Positions 16,662 through 26,968 of a DNA stretch of 64,000 nt are shown piece after piece (position 1 is the first letter of the stretch; each line of letters opens with the position of its first letter). Below the pieces are notes generated by a model. The model did no database searches and had not been told where the DNA came from. It saw nothing but the letters and a program-made list of their open reading frames with translations. A program made the position numbers and the translations under genes. Where the stretch lies: the NCBI RefSeq assembly GCF_050876985.1, contig NZ_JBPAPP010000002.1; one strand, given 5' to 3'. The stretch comes from Halopseudomonas sp002296055 (lineage in GTDB: Bacteria; Pseudomonadota; Gammaproteobacteria; Pseudomonadales; Pseudomonadaceae).

Positions 16662-18944
16662 TCAGCCTTCGTCGGCCGGCGTACTGACTGACGGCACCTC
16701 TACTGCCACCTCGTCAACCTTCTGGAAGCCGCGCGGCAGCTTGTTGCCACGACGGCCGCGTTCACCGCTGTAATGCTCCAGATCAGCAGCCTTGAGGGTC
16801 AAGGTGCGCTTGCCGGCGGTCAGTACCAGCTGCGCACCCGGCGGCAGCACAGCCAACCCGGCGACAAACTCCTCGCGTGATTTGACCCGCGCAGAGGGCA
16901 GCGACAGGATCTTGTTGCCCTTGCCCTTGGACAGTTGCGGCAGATCCTTGAGCGGGAACACCAGCAGACGGCCCTCGTTGGATACCGCCGCCAAGTGGCT
17001 GCTCTGCGGATAACGTACGCGCTGCGGCGTGAGAATACGGCCGCCCTCGGGCAAATTCAGCAGCGCCTTGCCGTTCTTGTTCTTGGCGAGCATATCCTCG
17101 CCCTTGACCAGGAAACCATAGCCGGCATCGGACGCCAGCAGGTACAGGCTCTCATCCTCGGGCATCAGCACCGCGTCAAAACTGGTGCCGGCCGGTGGGC
17201 TGAAGCGCCCGGTCAACGGCTCGCCCTGCCCGCGCGCTGACGGCAGGGTATGGGCTGCCAGCGAATAGCTGCGCCCGCTGCTGTCGATAAACACCGCCTG
17301 CTGATTGGAGCGCCCGCTGGCCTGCCCCAGGTAGCCGTCGCCCGCCTTGTAATTCAGGCTGGCACCGTCTACATCATGCCCCTTGGCGCAGCGCACCCAG
17401 CCTTTCTCCGAGAGCACCACCGTCACCGGTTCAGAGGGCACCAGATCGGTTTCGGACAGAGCCTTGGCCTCTTTGCGTTCTACCAGCGGCGAGCGGCGAT
17501 CATCACCGTAGGTCTCGGCATCGGCAACCAGCTCATCGCGCACCAGGCTGCGCAGCTTGCGCTCGTCACCCAGCACGCTTTGCAAGTGGTCACGCTCCTC
17601 GCGCAGCGCATCTTGCTCGGCGCGAATCTTCATTTCTTCCAGGCGCGCCAGCTGCCGCAGGCGGGTGTCCAGAATGTAGTCAGCCTGCAGCTCACTCAGA
17701 TCAAACCGGGCGATCAACTCGGCCTTGGGGTGATCCTCGGTGCGAATGATGTGAATGACTTCATCCAGATTGAGGAAGGCCACCAGCAAGCCATCCAACA
17801 GGTGCAGGCGCGCCAGCACCTTGTCCAGGCGAAACTGCAGACGGCGGCGCACGGTCGCCACACGAAAGCCCAGCCACTCGCTGAGCAAAGTCCAGAGATC
17901 CTTGACCGCCGGCTTGCCGTCGGTGCCGATGACGTTCATGTTGACCCGGTAGCTGTGCTCCAGGTCGGTGGTGGCAAACAGGTGCTGCATCAGATCGTCG
18001 AGATCGACCCGATTGGAGCGCGGCACAATAACAATGCGCGTCGGGTTTTCATGATCAGACTCGTCGCGCAGGTCAGCGACCATGGGCAGCTTTTTGTTCT
18101 GCATCTGTGCAGCAATCTGCTCCAGCACCTTGGCACCGGAGACCTGATGCGGCAGCGCGGTAATGACCACCTCGCCATCTTCTTTGTCCCAGACTGCGCG
18201 GCAGCGCACCGAACCGCGGCCGCTGGCGTACATTTTCAGCAGCTCGTGACGGGGCGTGACAATCTCCGCTTCGGTGGGAAAGTCCGGCCCCTGCACGTGC
18301 TCAAGAATCTCGTCGAGGCCTGCGCCCGGGTCATCCAGCAGACGAACACAGGCGGCAGCCACTTCCTTGAGGTTGTGTGGCGGAATATCGGTGGCCATAC
18401 CGACGGCGATGCCGGTAGTGCCGTTGAGCAACAGATTGGGCAAGCGGGCCGGCAACACCATGGGCTCTTCCATGGTGCCGTCAAAGTTCGGCTGCCAATC
18501 TACCGTGCCCTGCCCCAGTTCCGACAGCAACACCTCGCTGTAGCGCGCCAGGCGAGCTTCGGTATAACGCATGGCAGCAAAGGATTTGGGATCGTCCGGC
18601 GCGCCCCAGTTACCCTGACCGTCTACCAGCGGGTAGCGGTAAGAGAAGGGTTGCGCCATCAGCACCATGGCCTCGTAACAGGCCGAATCGCCATGCGGGT
18701 GGTACTTACCCAGCACGTCGCCCACGGTACGGGCCGACTTCTTATGCTTTGAGCTGGCCGATAGGCCCAGCTCACTCATGGCGTAAACAATGCGCCGCTG
18801 CACGGGTTTGAGACCGTCGCCAATGTGCGGCAGGGCCCGGTCCATGATCACGTACATGGAATAGTTGAGGTAAGCTTCCTCGGTAAAGGACGCCAGCGAG
18901 CGACGCTCTACGCCATCCAGGCTCAGGTCCAGTCCATCACTCAT
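16662..18944 (-). CDS. parC: DNA topoisomerase IV subunit A
   Basis: The breakage-reunion subunit of topoisomerase IV, which decatenates sister chromosomes. The 760 residues contain the quinolone-resistance region GKYHPHGDSACYEAM, with wild-type Ser87 and Glu91, and catalytic Tyr127 in AAMRYTEARL. The C-terminal beta-pinwheel DNA-wrapping domain has degenerate repeats (for example SEKGWVRCAKGHD). Length matches pseudomonad ParC. It is the last gene of a leftward run starting with parE, with two unrelated genes in between. Confidence 0.97.
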   Translation of the reverse strand: MSDGLDLSLDGVERRSLASFTEEAYLNYSMYVIMDRALPHIGDGLKPVQRRIVYAMSELGLSASSKHKKSARTVGDVLGKYHPHGDSACYEAMVLMAQPFSYRYPLVDGQGNWGAPDDPKSFAAMRYTEARLARYSEVLLSELGQGTVDWQPNFDGTMEEPMVLPARLPNLLLNGTTGIAVGMATDIPPHNLKEVAAACVRLLDDPGAGLDEILEHVQGPDFPTEAEIVTPRHELLKMYASGRGSVRCRAVWDKEDGEVVITALPHQVSGAKVLEQIAAQMQNKKLPMVADLRDESDHENPTRIVIVPRSNRVDLDDLMQHLFATTDLEHSYRVNMNVIGTDGKPAVKDLWTLLSEWLGFRVATVRRRLQFRLDKVLARLHLLDGLLVAFLNLDEVIHIIRTEDHPKAELIARFDLSELQADYILDTRLRQLARLEEMKIRAEQDALREERDHLQSVLGDERKLRSLVRDELVADAETYGDDRRSPLVERKEAKALSETDLVPSEPVTVVLSEKGWVRCAKGHDVDGASLNYKAGDGYLGQASGRSNQQAVFIDSSGRSYSLAAHTLPSARGQGEPLTGRFSPPAGTSFDAVLMPEDESLYLLASDAGYGFLVKGEDMLAKNKNGKALLNLPEGGRILTPQRVRYPQSSHLAAVSNEGRLLVFPLKDLPQLSKGKGNKILSLPSARVKSREEFVAGLAVLPPGAQLVLTAGKRTLTLKAADLEHYSGERGRRGNKLPRGFQKVDEVAVEVPSVSTPADEG

Positions 18945-18990
18945 GCATTATCTCCACAGGTGGGCAGCGCCAGGCGGCCCGCTTGAAAAC

Positions 18991-19515
18991 TCATTGGTAC
19001 TGTCGCAGCAGCAAATCACCGCCCTGCGAACGAAAATCCAGCTGACGCAGGGCACTCATGCCCAGCAGCACTTCATCGCCGCCCATGCCAGGCACGATGC
19101 CGGCCTCCACATCATGCAAACGAATATCGCCAATCTGCAGGCTATTCAGCCGAGTGGCATAGCCTTCTGCTGTGCCGTTGGCGGTATCAACCATGAATTG
19201 CCGGCCGCGCTCCAGCCCCAGCTCCTCGGCCAGACCGGCCGGCACCGCAACAAAACTCGCCCCGGTATCCACCAGCAGAGTAACGGCGCTGCTGTTGATG
19301 CGCCCGTTAACCAGATAGTGCCCTTGCCGATTGGGCTCAAGCCGCACCTCTACCGCACTGTCCAGGCGACTGGACTCGGGGTTTTGGTTGGGGTTGCGCT
19401 GGCGCTCTTCCACGCCACTGAACCAGAATGCCGCCAGCAGCAGGCCGGCAATCCACGCCAGAATCATCATGCCGGTACCCAGCTTGCGCTGGGAGGGAGG
19501 CGTCGATTCGTTCAC
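18991..19515 (-). CDS. Membrane-anchored retropepsin-like aspartic protease
   Basis: A 174-residue protein with an N-terminal transmembrane anchor (MMILAWIAGLLLAAFWF) and a single clan AA protease domain in the periplasm. The active-site motif is LLVDTGASFVAVP, and a second conserved glycine-rich strand is EVLLGMSALRQL. Such single-domain proteases act as dimers; the substrate is unknown. It starts at GTG, overlapping the upstream stop as GTGA, so translation is coupled to the phytase-like gene. Position matches PA4965. Confidence 0.85.
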   Translation of the reverse strand: MNESTPPSQRKLGTGMMILAWIAGLLLAAFWFSGVEERQRNPNQNPESSRLDSAVEVRLEPNRQGHYLVNGRINSSAVTLLVDTGASFVAVPAGLAEELGLERGRQFMVDTANGTAEGYATRLNSLQIGDIRLHDVEAGIVPGMGGDEVLLGMSALRQLDFRSQGGDLLLRQYQ

Positions 19516-20537
19516 GGCGTCACGTCCTCCTGCCAGTCGTCAGGCAGCGCAAAGTGAAACAGCCAAGGCCGCGCGTCGCCATCTGGCCGCAGGCGGTTGT
19601 TGTTGTCCAACCCGATGACGATGCCCTCTTCACTGATCAGCAGGGCTTCTGCCAGGCCAAAAGGCGCATCAGGGTAGAAGTAGGGCTCAACCAGTACCGA
19701 CTGGGCGAACGACCAGCAGCGTTCACGCTTGCCAGACAAGGCGTTGCGACGGCACACCTGATGCGCATTGCGCTCCAGGCTCCACAGCCACCCCTTCCAG
19801 AATGCCAGATCAGAAAAGTCGACCGGCATCACCTCACGATTGAGGATCCCCGGCCCAAAGGGTTCGGTAGGCAGAAAGCGGCGCTCGGCGAGCAGCACAC
19901 ACCCGGCCAGCGGACAGACCCATTGATCACCCTGACGCTGCAGCTTGACCAGGCCGCGGCCCTGACGCTCGGCCGCCAGCCACAGGGTGTTGGCCTGGGC
20001 GTCAATCGCCACCCCTTCGGCCAGCGCGTTGACCTGCTGCCAGAGGCCGCGAGACTCACCCTCGGTGTACACCGCCGGGTCCAGGTTGAGCCAACTGCCC
20101 TGCACCGGTGTATCGCCCGGCGGTGGCAGGCGTAGTACGCCCAGCTGGCTCTCGCTGACCAGATAGCGATTGCCCTCGCCATCACAGGCCAGCCCTTCAA
20201 AATCCAGCGCCTGGCCGCTTAACCCACGCAACCAGGCACCGGCCAGCAACTTGACGGGCAACATGGAGGGCGACTCAGAGGGCAGCGTAAAACTCTCGAC
20301 ACTCGCCTGATAGGCATGCTCGCCGCGCTGCAGCACGAACAGGCTGGTGTCTTCACGATCAGACAGGGTCAAGAGTTGCCCGTTGCAGTGCTGCAAGGCC
20401 GAAAGATTGCCGCGCGGCATGCCGTCCACCGGTAAGGCCGACTCAAGCTGCAACTCAGGCGCTCGTTCAAAGGCGTTGGCAGTAACACTCAGCAGCAATG
20501 CACAGGCGCCCAGCAGGCGCAGACCAGCAGGCATCAT
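19512..20537 (-). CDS. Secreted esterase-like (phytase-family) protein
   Basis: A 341-residue exported protein. The N-terminus is a signal peptide (LRLLGACALLLSVTANAFE, cleavage likely after ANA). The rest looks like the esterase-like activity of phytase family, a beta-propeller: NLSALQHCNGQLLTLSDRED, then DFEGLACDGEGNRYLVSE and NALAEGVAIDAQANTLWLAA. The substrate is unknown and the true activity unproven. Its ATG overlaps the parE stop as ATGA, and its stop overlaps the start of the protease gene. Position matches PA4966. Confidence 0.8.
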   Translation of the reverse strand: MMPAGLRLLGACALLLSVTANAFERAPELQLESALPVDGMPRGNLSALQHCNGQLLTLSDREDTSLFVLQRGEHAYQASVESFTLPSESPSMLPVKLLAGAWLRGLSGQALDFEGLACDGEGNRYLVSESQLGVLRLPPPGDTPVQGSWLNLDPAVYTEGESRGLWQQVNALAEGVAIDAQANTLWLAAERQGRGLVKLQRQGDQWVCPLAGCVLLAERRFLPTEPFGPGILNREVMPVDFSDLAFWKGWLWSLERNAHQVCRRNALSGKRERCWSFAQSVLVEPYFYPDAPFGLAEALLISEEGIVIGLDNNNRLRPDGDARPWLFHFALPDDWQEDVTP

Positions 20538-22432
20538 CAGAGCAACACCTCGGCCAGATCACCCTTGCTTTCCAGCCAGGCCTTACGGTCGGAGGATCGC
20601 TTTTTGGCCAGCAGCATATCCATCAGCTGCTCGGTATCCTGGGTCTCGTCGACGGTGAGCTGCACCAGACGCCGCGTGTCGGGCGCCATGGTGGTTTCAC
20701 GCAGCTGCAGCGGGTTCATCTCACCCAGCCCCTTGAAGCGTGTTACCTGAATCTTGCCACGCTTGCCTTCGGCCTCGATGCGGTCAAGGATGCCCTGCTT
20801 CTCGGCGTCATCCAACGCGTAATAGACATCCTTGCCGATATCCACGCGGTACAGCGGCGGCATGGCAACAAACACATGGCCAGCCTCAACCAGCGGGCGG
20901 AAATGGCGGACAAACAGGGCGCACAGCAGCGTGGCGATGTGCAGACCGTCAGAGTCGGCATCGGCGAGGATGCAGATCTTGCCGTAGCGCAGCTGCTCTA
21001 GACTGGCCGCGCCCGGGTCCACACCAATGGCGACCGCAATATCATGTACTTCCTGGGAGCCCAGCACCTCACTGGACTCGACCTCCCAGGTGTTCAGGAT
21101 CTTGCCGCGCAGCGGCATGATGGCCTGAAACTCCTTGTCGCGGGCCTGCTTGGCGCTGCCGCCGGCAGAGTCACCCTCAACCAGAAAGAGTTCCGAACGG
21201 CTGCTGTCCTGCCCCACGCAATCGGCCAGCTTGCCCGGCAGCGCCGGCCCTTGGGTGATGCGCTTGCGCTCGATCTTTTTGCCGGCCTTAAGACGGCGAC
21301 CGGCGTGGCTGATGGCCATTTCGGCAATCTGCTGACCGATATCGGCGTGCTGGTTCAGCCACAGGCTGAACGCATCCTTGACCACACCGGAGACAAAGGC
21401 CGCGGACTCGCGAGACGACAACCGCTCCTTGGTCTGGCCAGAGAACTGCGCCTCGGCCATTTTCAGTGACAGCACATAACTGACGCGCTCCCAGATATCC
21501 TCTGGCGCCAGCTTGAGACCACGCGGCAGCAGATTACGAAACTCGCAGAACTCGCGGATGGCTTCCAGCAGCCCCGCACGCAAACCGTTGACGTGGGTAC
21601 CGCCCTGTGCGGTCGGGATCAGGTTGACGTAGCTTTCCTGCACCAGCTCGCCGCCCTCGGGCAGCCAGAACACCGCCCAGTCAACGGCTTCCTGCTTGGC
21701 GGCAAAGGCCCCGGAGAAGGGTTCTTCCGGCAGCTTTGGCCACTCGGCGCAGGCATCGACCAGATAGTCGCGCAGGCCATCTTCAAAGTACCAACTGATC
21801 TTCTCGCCGGACTGGCGGTCGTCAAAGTCGACCTTCAGCCCCGGGCAGAGCACGGCCTTGGCCTTAAGCAGGTGTTTGAGCCGGCTGATACTGAGCTTGG
21901 CTGAATCAAAATACTTGGCATCCGGCCAGAAGGTCACAGTCGTGCCGGTATTGCGCTTGCCGACCGTACCGATCACTTCCAGCTCACGAACCTTGTCGCC
22001 ATTGGCAAAGGCCATGGCGTACTCCTGCCCGTCTCGTTTGACGCGCACTTCCACCTTGTGCGACAAGGCGTTGACCACCGAAATACCCACCCCGTGCAAA
22101 CCGCCGGAGAACTGGTAGTTCTTGTTGGAGAACTTGCCGCCAGCATGCAGCCGGGTAAGGATCAGTTCGACCCCGGATACGCCCTCCTCCGGGTGAATAT
22201 CCACGGGCATGCCACGGCCATCATCACTGACCTCCAGGGCATTATCCTGATGCAGCACAACGCTAATGGTGCGCGCATGGCCAGCCAGCGCCTCGTCAAC
22301 ACTGTTGTCGATGACCTCCTGCGCCAGATGGTTGGGGCGGGTGGTGTCGGTGTACATCCCGGGGCGACGGCGCACCGGATCCAGACCGCTGAGAACTTCC
22401 AGCGCATCGGCGTTATAGGTCGATTGAGACAT
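20537..22432 (-). CDS. parE: DNA topoisomerase IV subunit B
   Basis: The ATPase subunit of topoisomerase IV. The 631 residues begin with a GHKL ATPase (DNSVDEALAGHA, DDGRGMPVD, GLHGVGISVVNALS), then a transducer domain, then a TOPRIM domain with EGDSAGGSAKQARD and a metal-binding DADSDG. The segment PLRGKILNTWEVESSEVLGS is the ParE quinolone-resistance region. Its stop codon overlaps the next start (ATGA). In E. coli the order is nudF-yqiB-cpdA-yqiA-parE; yqiA is absent here. Confidence 0.97.
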   Translation of the reverse strand: MSQSTYNADALEVLSGLDPVRRRPGMYTDTTRPNHLAQEVIDNSVDEALAGHARTISVVLHQDNALEVSDDGRGMPVDIHPEEGVSGVELILTRLHAGGKFSNKNYQFSGGLHGVGISVVNALSHKVEVRVKRDGQEYAMAFANGDKVRELEVIGTVGKRNTGTTVTFWPDAKYFDSAKLSISRLKHLLKAKAVLCPGLKVDFDDRQSGEKISWYFEDGLRDYLVDACAEWPKLPEEPFSGAFAAKQEAVDWAVFWLPEGGELVQESYVNLIPTAQGGTHVNGLRAGLLEAIREFCEFRNLLPRGLKLAPEDIWERVSYVLSLKMAEAQFSGQTKERLSSRESAAFVSGVVKDAFSLWLNQHADIGQQIAEMAISHAGRRLKAGKKIERKRITQGPALPGKLADCVGQDSSRSELFLVEGDSAGGSAKQARDKEFQAIMPLRGKILNTWEVESSEVLGSQEVHDIAVAIGVDPGAASLEQLRYGKICILADADSDGLHIATLLCALFVRHFRPLVEAGHVFVAMPPLYRVDIGKDVYYALDDAEKQGILDRIEAEGKRGKIQVTRFKGLGEMNPLQLRETTMAPDTRRLVQLTVDETQDTEQLMDMLLAKKRSSDRKAWLESKGDLAEVLL

Positions 22433-22576
22433 GGTGGAGGCAGGCTTCCTTCTTGAATCTTTTCAACATGCAGGCAGCGGATGCGCAGCAGGCGCGGCAG
22501 CCGACAATAAAGACAGACATGGGGTCACATAGTATCCGGCAGGCCGCTTGCCTGCCACCGTCTGCGCCGGGAGAGC

Positions 22577-23377
22577 TCAATACCCAACCGCTTCCGGATC
22601 AGGCAGAAACTGGCCGGCAGGCAGACGGCACACGGCGGTTTCGATTCGCCCGTCGTCATACAGGCGCAGCCACCGGTAACCCGGTGCCTGGGTATCGGTA
22701 GCAAAGTCATCGCTACTGGGGGCAAACTGCACACAGGTAGAGGGGGTGGCCAACAGGCGCAGGTGACCAAGCGGCTGGTCGAAATGCTGATGAATATGCC
22801 CCCAGAGCACCGCCTTCACGCGCGGGTCGGGCTCAAGACGGGCCAGCAGATCCGGGGCGTTGAGCAGGCCAATAGGCTCCATCCAGCCACTGCCTATGCT
22901 CACCGGCTGATGGTGAAGACACACCAGCACATGGCGGTCGCCCGCCGTTGCCAGGGCATCGTCAAGGCCGGATAGCGCGGCGGGCGAAAGACGGCCCGGC
23001 ACTGCGCCCAGGATGCTTGAATCGAGCAAGACGATGCGCCAGTTGCCAATATCCACCCAATCGCGCGTCAGGCCCAGCGGTTTACCCAGCCGTGCCATCA
23101 ACTCGGCGTCATCGTGATTGCCGGGAATCCAGTAACACGGGGCCGGCAGCCGCAGGCTGGAGGCAATAAATCGGCGATAGGCAGCCTCACTGCCGTCCTG
23201 GGTGATGTCGCCGGTTGCCAGTACCAGATCCATACGCGCAATCTGCTGCAGCACCATGTCGATCACAGCGTCCAGACTGGCCTGCGTCTGCAAGCCCAGC
23301 AAGTCACCTTCTGCCTCAGCAAACAGATGACTGTCGGTCAACTGCACAACGCAGACGAAGTCCGATCCTAACGACAT
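22577..23377 (-). CDS. cpdA: 3',5'-cyclic-AMP phosphodiesterase
   Basis: Hydrolyses cAMP to 5'-AMP and so dampens Vfr/Crp signalling. The 266 residues form a calcineurin-like metallophosphoesterase. Metal ligands appear in order: LTDSHLF (D-x-H), ATGDITQDG, IPGNHDD, CLHHQP and WGHIHQHFD. A GGGAG ribosome site lies just before the ATG. It is in a leftward run after nudF and yqiB and upstream of parE, separated from parE by about 145 bp. Confidence 0.93.
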   Translation of the reverse strand: MSLGSDFVCVVQLTDSHLFAEAEGDLLGLQTQASLDAVIDMVLQQIARMDLVLATGDITQDGSEAAYRRFIASSLRLPAPCYWIPGNHDDAELMARLGKPLGLTRDWVDIGNWRIVLLDSSILGAVPGRLSPAALSGLDDALATAGDRHVLVCLHHQPVSIGSGWMEPIGLLNAPDLLARLEPDPRVKAVLWGHIHQHFDQPLGHLRLLATPSTCVQFAPSSDDFATDTQAPGYRWLRLYDDGRIETAVCRLPAGQFLPDPEAVGY

Positions 23378-23450
23378 GCTGCTCCCACTCCTTGTTCGCT
23401 TTCTCAGCGATTATCTTGGCCGTTGCCGCATAGTGATTCCAGCGACTGGA

Positions 23451-23915
23451 TCACAGACCCTGCCCGGCAAACGACACTGGCTGAGCGCTCTGTCCGTGGC
23501 GCTGACAGTAGCCAAGCCACTCACCCAGAAACTGGTTCAACTGGTACTTCTCATCCGGCTGCAGCATCTGCTCGTTGGGATACGGATACACTCCGCGAAA
23601 CCGCCGACGGTTGTAGGCAGCCACAACCTCCGCCAGCCCAGCGTCATGGTACAGGCGCACTTCCATGCTCGGCGGCGTAACCCAGGCGTGGCGCCGCTCA
23701 TGCGCCAACTGCAAGGTCGATGTATAAGGGCAGCGTTCCAGCACACGAATCAGCAGCGCCTGTTTCTGGCCGTCGCCAGCGTCGATATCGATCCGTACCT
23801 CATCCTGCTCATGCAGCTGGGGCATCAACTTGAGCAGTCGCCAATAGTTACTCTCGCAAGCGGCTTGCAAGCCGATCAGATCGACCCGATAACGCGGTTT
23901 GCGCAGGGCACTCAT
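23451..23915 (-). CDS. yqiB: DUF1249 protein (YqiB)
   Basis: A small cytoplasmic protein of 154 residues of unknown function. It shows the DUF1249 pattern: an N-terminal YRVDLIGLQAACESNYWRLL, then a beta-rich core, and a C-terminal NEQMLQPDEKYQLNQFLGEW. The start ATG overlaps the nudF stop (ATGA), and it precedes cpdA, the same order as E. coli nudF-yqiB-cpdA. This conserved position is the best clue that it works with nucleotide-pool or cAMP metabolism, but that is inference. Confidence 0.9.
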   Translation of the reverse strand: MSALRKPRYRVDLIGLQAACESNYWRLLKLMPQLHEQDEVRIDIDAGDGQKQALLIRVLERCPYTSTLQLAHERRHAWVTPPSMEVRLYHDAGLAEVVAAYNRRRFRGVYPYPNEQMLQPDEKYQLNQFLGEWLGYCQRHGQSAQPVSFAGQGL

Positions 23916-24526
23916 GGCTGCTCTCCCGCGCCGGCGCGCAGCTTCTCACCATTGAGCTGGAGCCACTGCAGGGCAATGATGCTGGCGGCATTGTCGATAC
24001 GCCCATCCTGCAACGCAGCCAGGGCCTGCTCGCGCGACCACAGACTGACGCGGATATCTTCACCTTCCTCGGCCAGCCCGTGAACACCACCCACGCCGCG
24101 GCTGTCGACCAGCGCACAATACAAATGAACAAACTCGTCGCTACCGCCGGGCGATGGGTAGTAGCGGGTAATGGGGTGCAGCGAGCGCAGGGTCAGGCCG
24201 GCTTCCTCGTCAGCTTCACGATGGGCGACCTCTTGCGGGGATTCATCGGTATCAATCAACCCGGCGACCAGCTCCAGCATCCAGGGATTGTCACTTTTCT
24301 CCAATGCACCGATGCGCACCTGCTCGATCAACACGACCTGGTCCAGCCAGGGGTCATAGGGCAAGACACACACGGCATCGTGGCGCACGAATAGCTCACG
24401 CCGCAGCACCGGGCCCCAACCGCCGTTGAACAGGCGATGGCGCAGGTTGAGAACGTCGAGGCGATAGAAACCCTTGAAGCCGGTTTCCCGGCTGATAATT
24501 TCCACGTCGTCGCGCGTAAAGGACAA
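23912..24526 (-). CDS. nudF: ADP-ribose pyrophosphatase (Nudix)
   Basis: Hydrolyses ADP-ribose to AMP and ribose-5-phosphate. The Nudix box is complete: Gly-x5-Glu-x7-Arg-Glu-x2-Glu-Glu-x-Gly within GLIDTDESPQEVAHREADEE. The start is TTG at 24526, preceded at a proper distance by GGGGGAG, giving 204 residues, the family length. A longer reading frame from ATG 24598 would cover the upstream leader and lacks a ribosome site. It heads the nudF-yqiB-cpdA run. Confidence 0.92.
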   Translation of the reverse strand: MSFTRDDVEIISRETGFKGFYRLDVLNLRHRLFNGGWGPVLRRELFVRHDAVCVLPYDPWLDQVVLIEQVRIGALEKSDNPWMLELVAGLIDTDESPQEVAHREADEEAGLTLRSLHPITRYYPSPGGSDEFVHLYCALVDSRGVGGVHGLAEEGEDIRVSLWSREQALAALQDGRIDNAASIIALQWLQLNGEKLRAGAGEQP

Positions 24527-24677
24527 AAGCACACTCCCCCAGTCAGTCAGCTGCAGAGGGCAAGGCACCGGGCCCACTGCGGGCTGCAAGCAAAGCATAA
24601 ATTCGCTCCGCTGCGCAGGCGCAGGGCAGAGCGAATAAGAGTCAGTCGCTTAAGCTCGCATATCTGGCGGGCAGACG

Positions 24678-24705
24678 GCAAGGGTCTGGACGTGCCAGAC
24701 CCTTG
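24678..24705 (-). terminator. Hairpin downstream of thiC
   Basis: An inverted repeat AAGGGTCTGG-ACGT-GCCAGACCCTT a few bases after the thiC stop. There is no T-run after the stem on the minus strand, so it is either a weak intrinsic terminator or an mRNA 3'-end protecting structure. Confidence 0.45.
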
Positions 24706-24707
24706 GC

Positions 24708-26591
<1,884 letters not shown>

Positions 26592-26677
26592 TGTTGTGCT
26601 CCACTGCGTTGAAATGCGCAGGGAACCGAAAAACCACGGCTACGCCAGCCCTTGCGGACTCAAGCTTGCCGTCTATC

Positions 26678-26752
26678 TCGATTCCTACGCCGGTGCTAAC
26701 CGGTTCAGGTTCAACGGGTATCATCTCAGCTGCCAATAAGGCAGCACCCCGT
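26678..26752 (-). promoter_or_regulatory. TPP riboswitch (Thi box) upstream of thiC
   Basis: Read on the minus strand it starts CGGGGTGC, then has the pyrimidine-sensing CTGAGAT and ACCCGTTGAACCTGA, and ends GGTTAGCACCGGCGTAGGAA. These are the hallmark segments of the thiamine pyrophosphate aptamer. It ends about 90 bases before the thiC ATG. Between them a possible stem (ACGGC with GCCGT) followed by GGTTTTT could be a terminator-type expression platform. Confidence 0.96.
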
Positions 26753-26968
26753 CAAGATGTCGCCATAGTCTAGGGGCTGTTCTTGCCCGGCCGCAAGCGG
26801 CGCGCTCATCAATCGAAAAGCGTCGGCGCACCGGCTGACAAAATCGTCGAAAATGTCAGCAAAACCAGCGGCAACAGTTTGTTCCCGATTGTTACCGTCT
26901 GCTCGCTTGACCCCGGCTGCCGAGCCTTTTAGCCTTGCCTGACTCTCCCCCATGCGAAGGATGTCTGC

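Noticed and set aside
17250..18752. 500-codon open frame on the plus strand inside parC
   Set aside because: Antisense to parC; the composition is what GC-rich codon bias produces on the opposite strand, and no domain is visible.
22532..22556. Hairpin GGCAGG/CCTGCC between cpdA and parE
   Set aside because: Short stem, no T-run, and transcription probably continues to parE; not called as a terminator.
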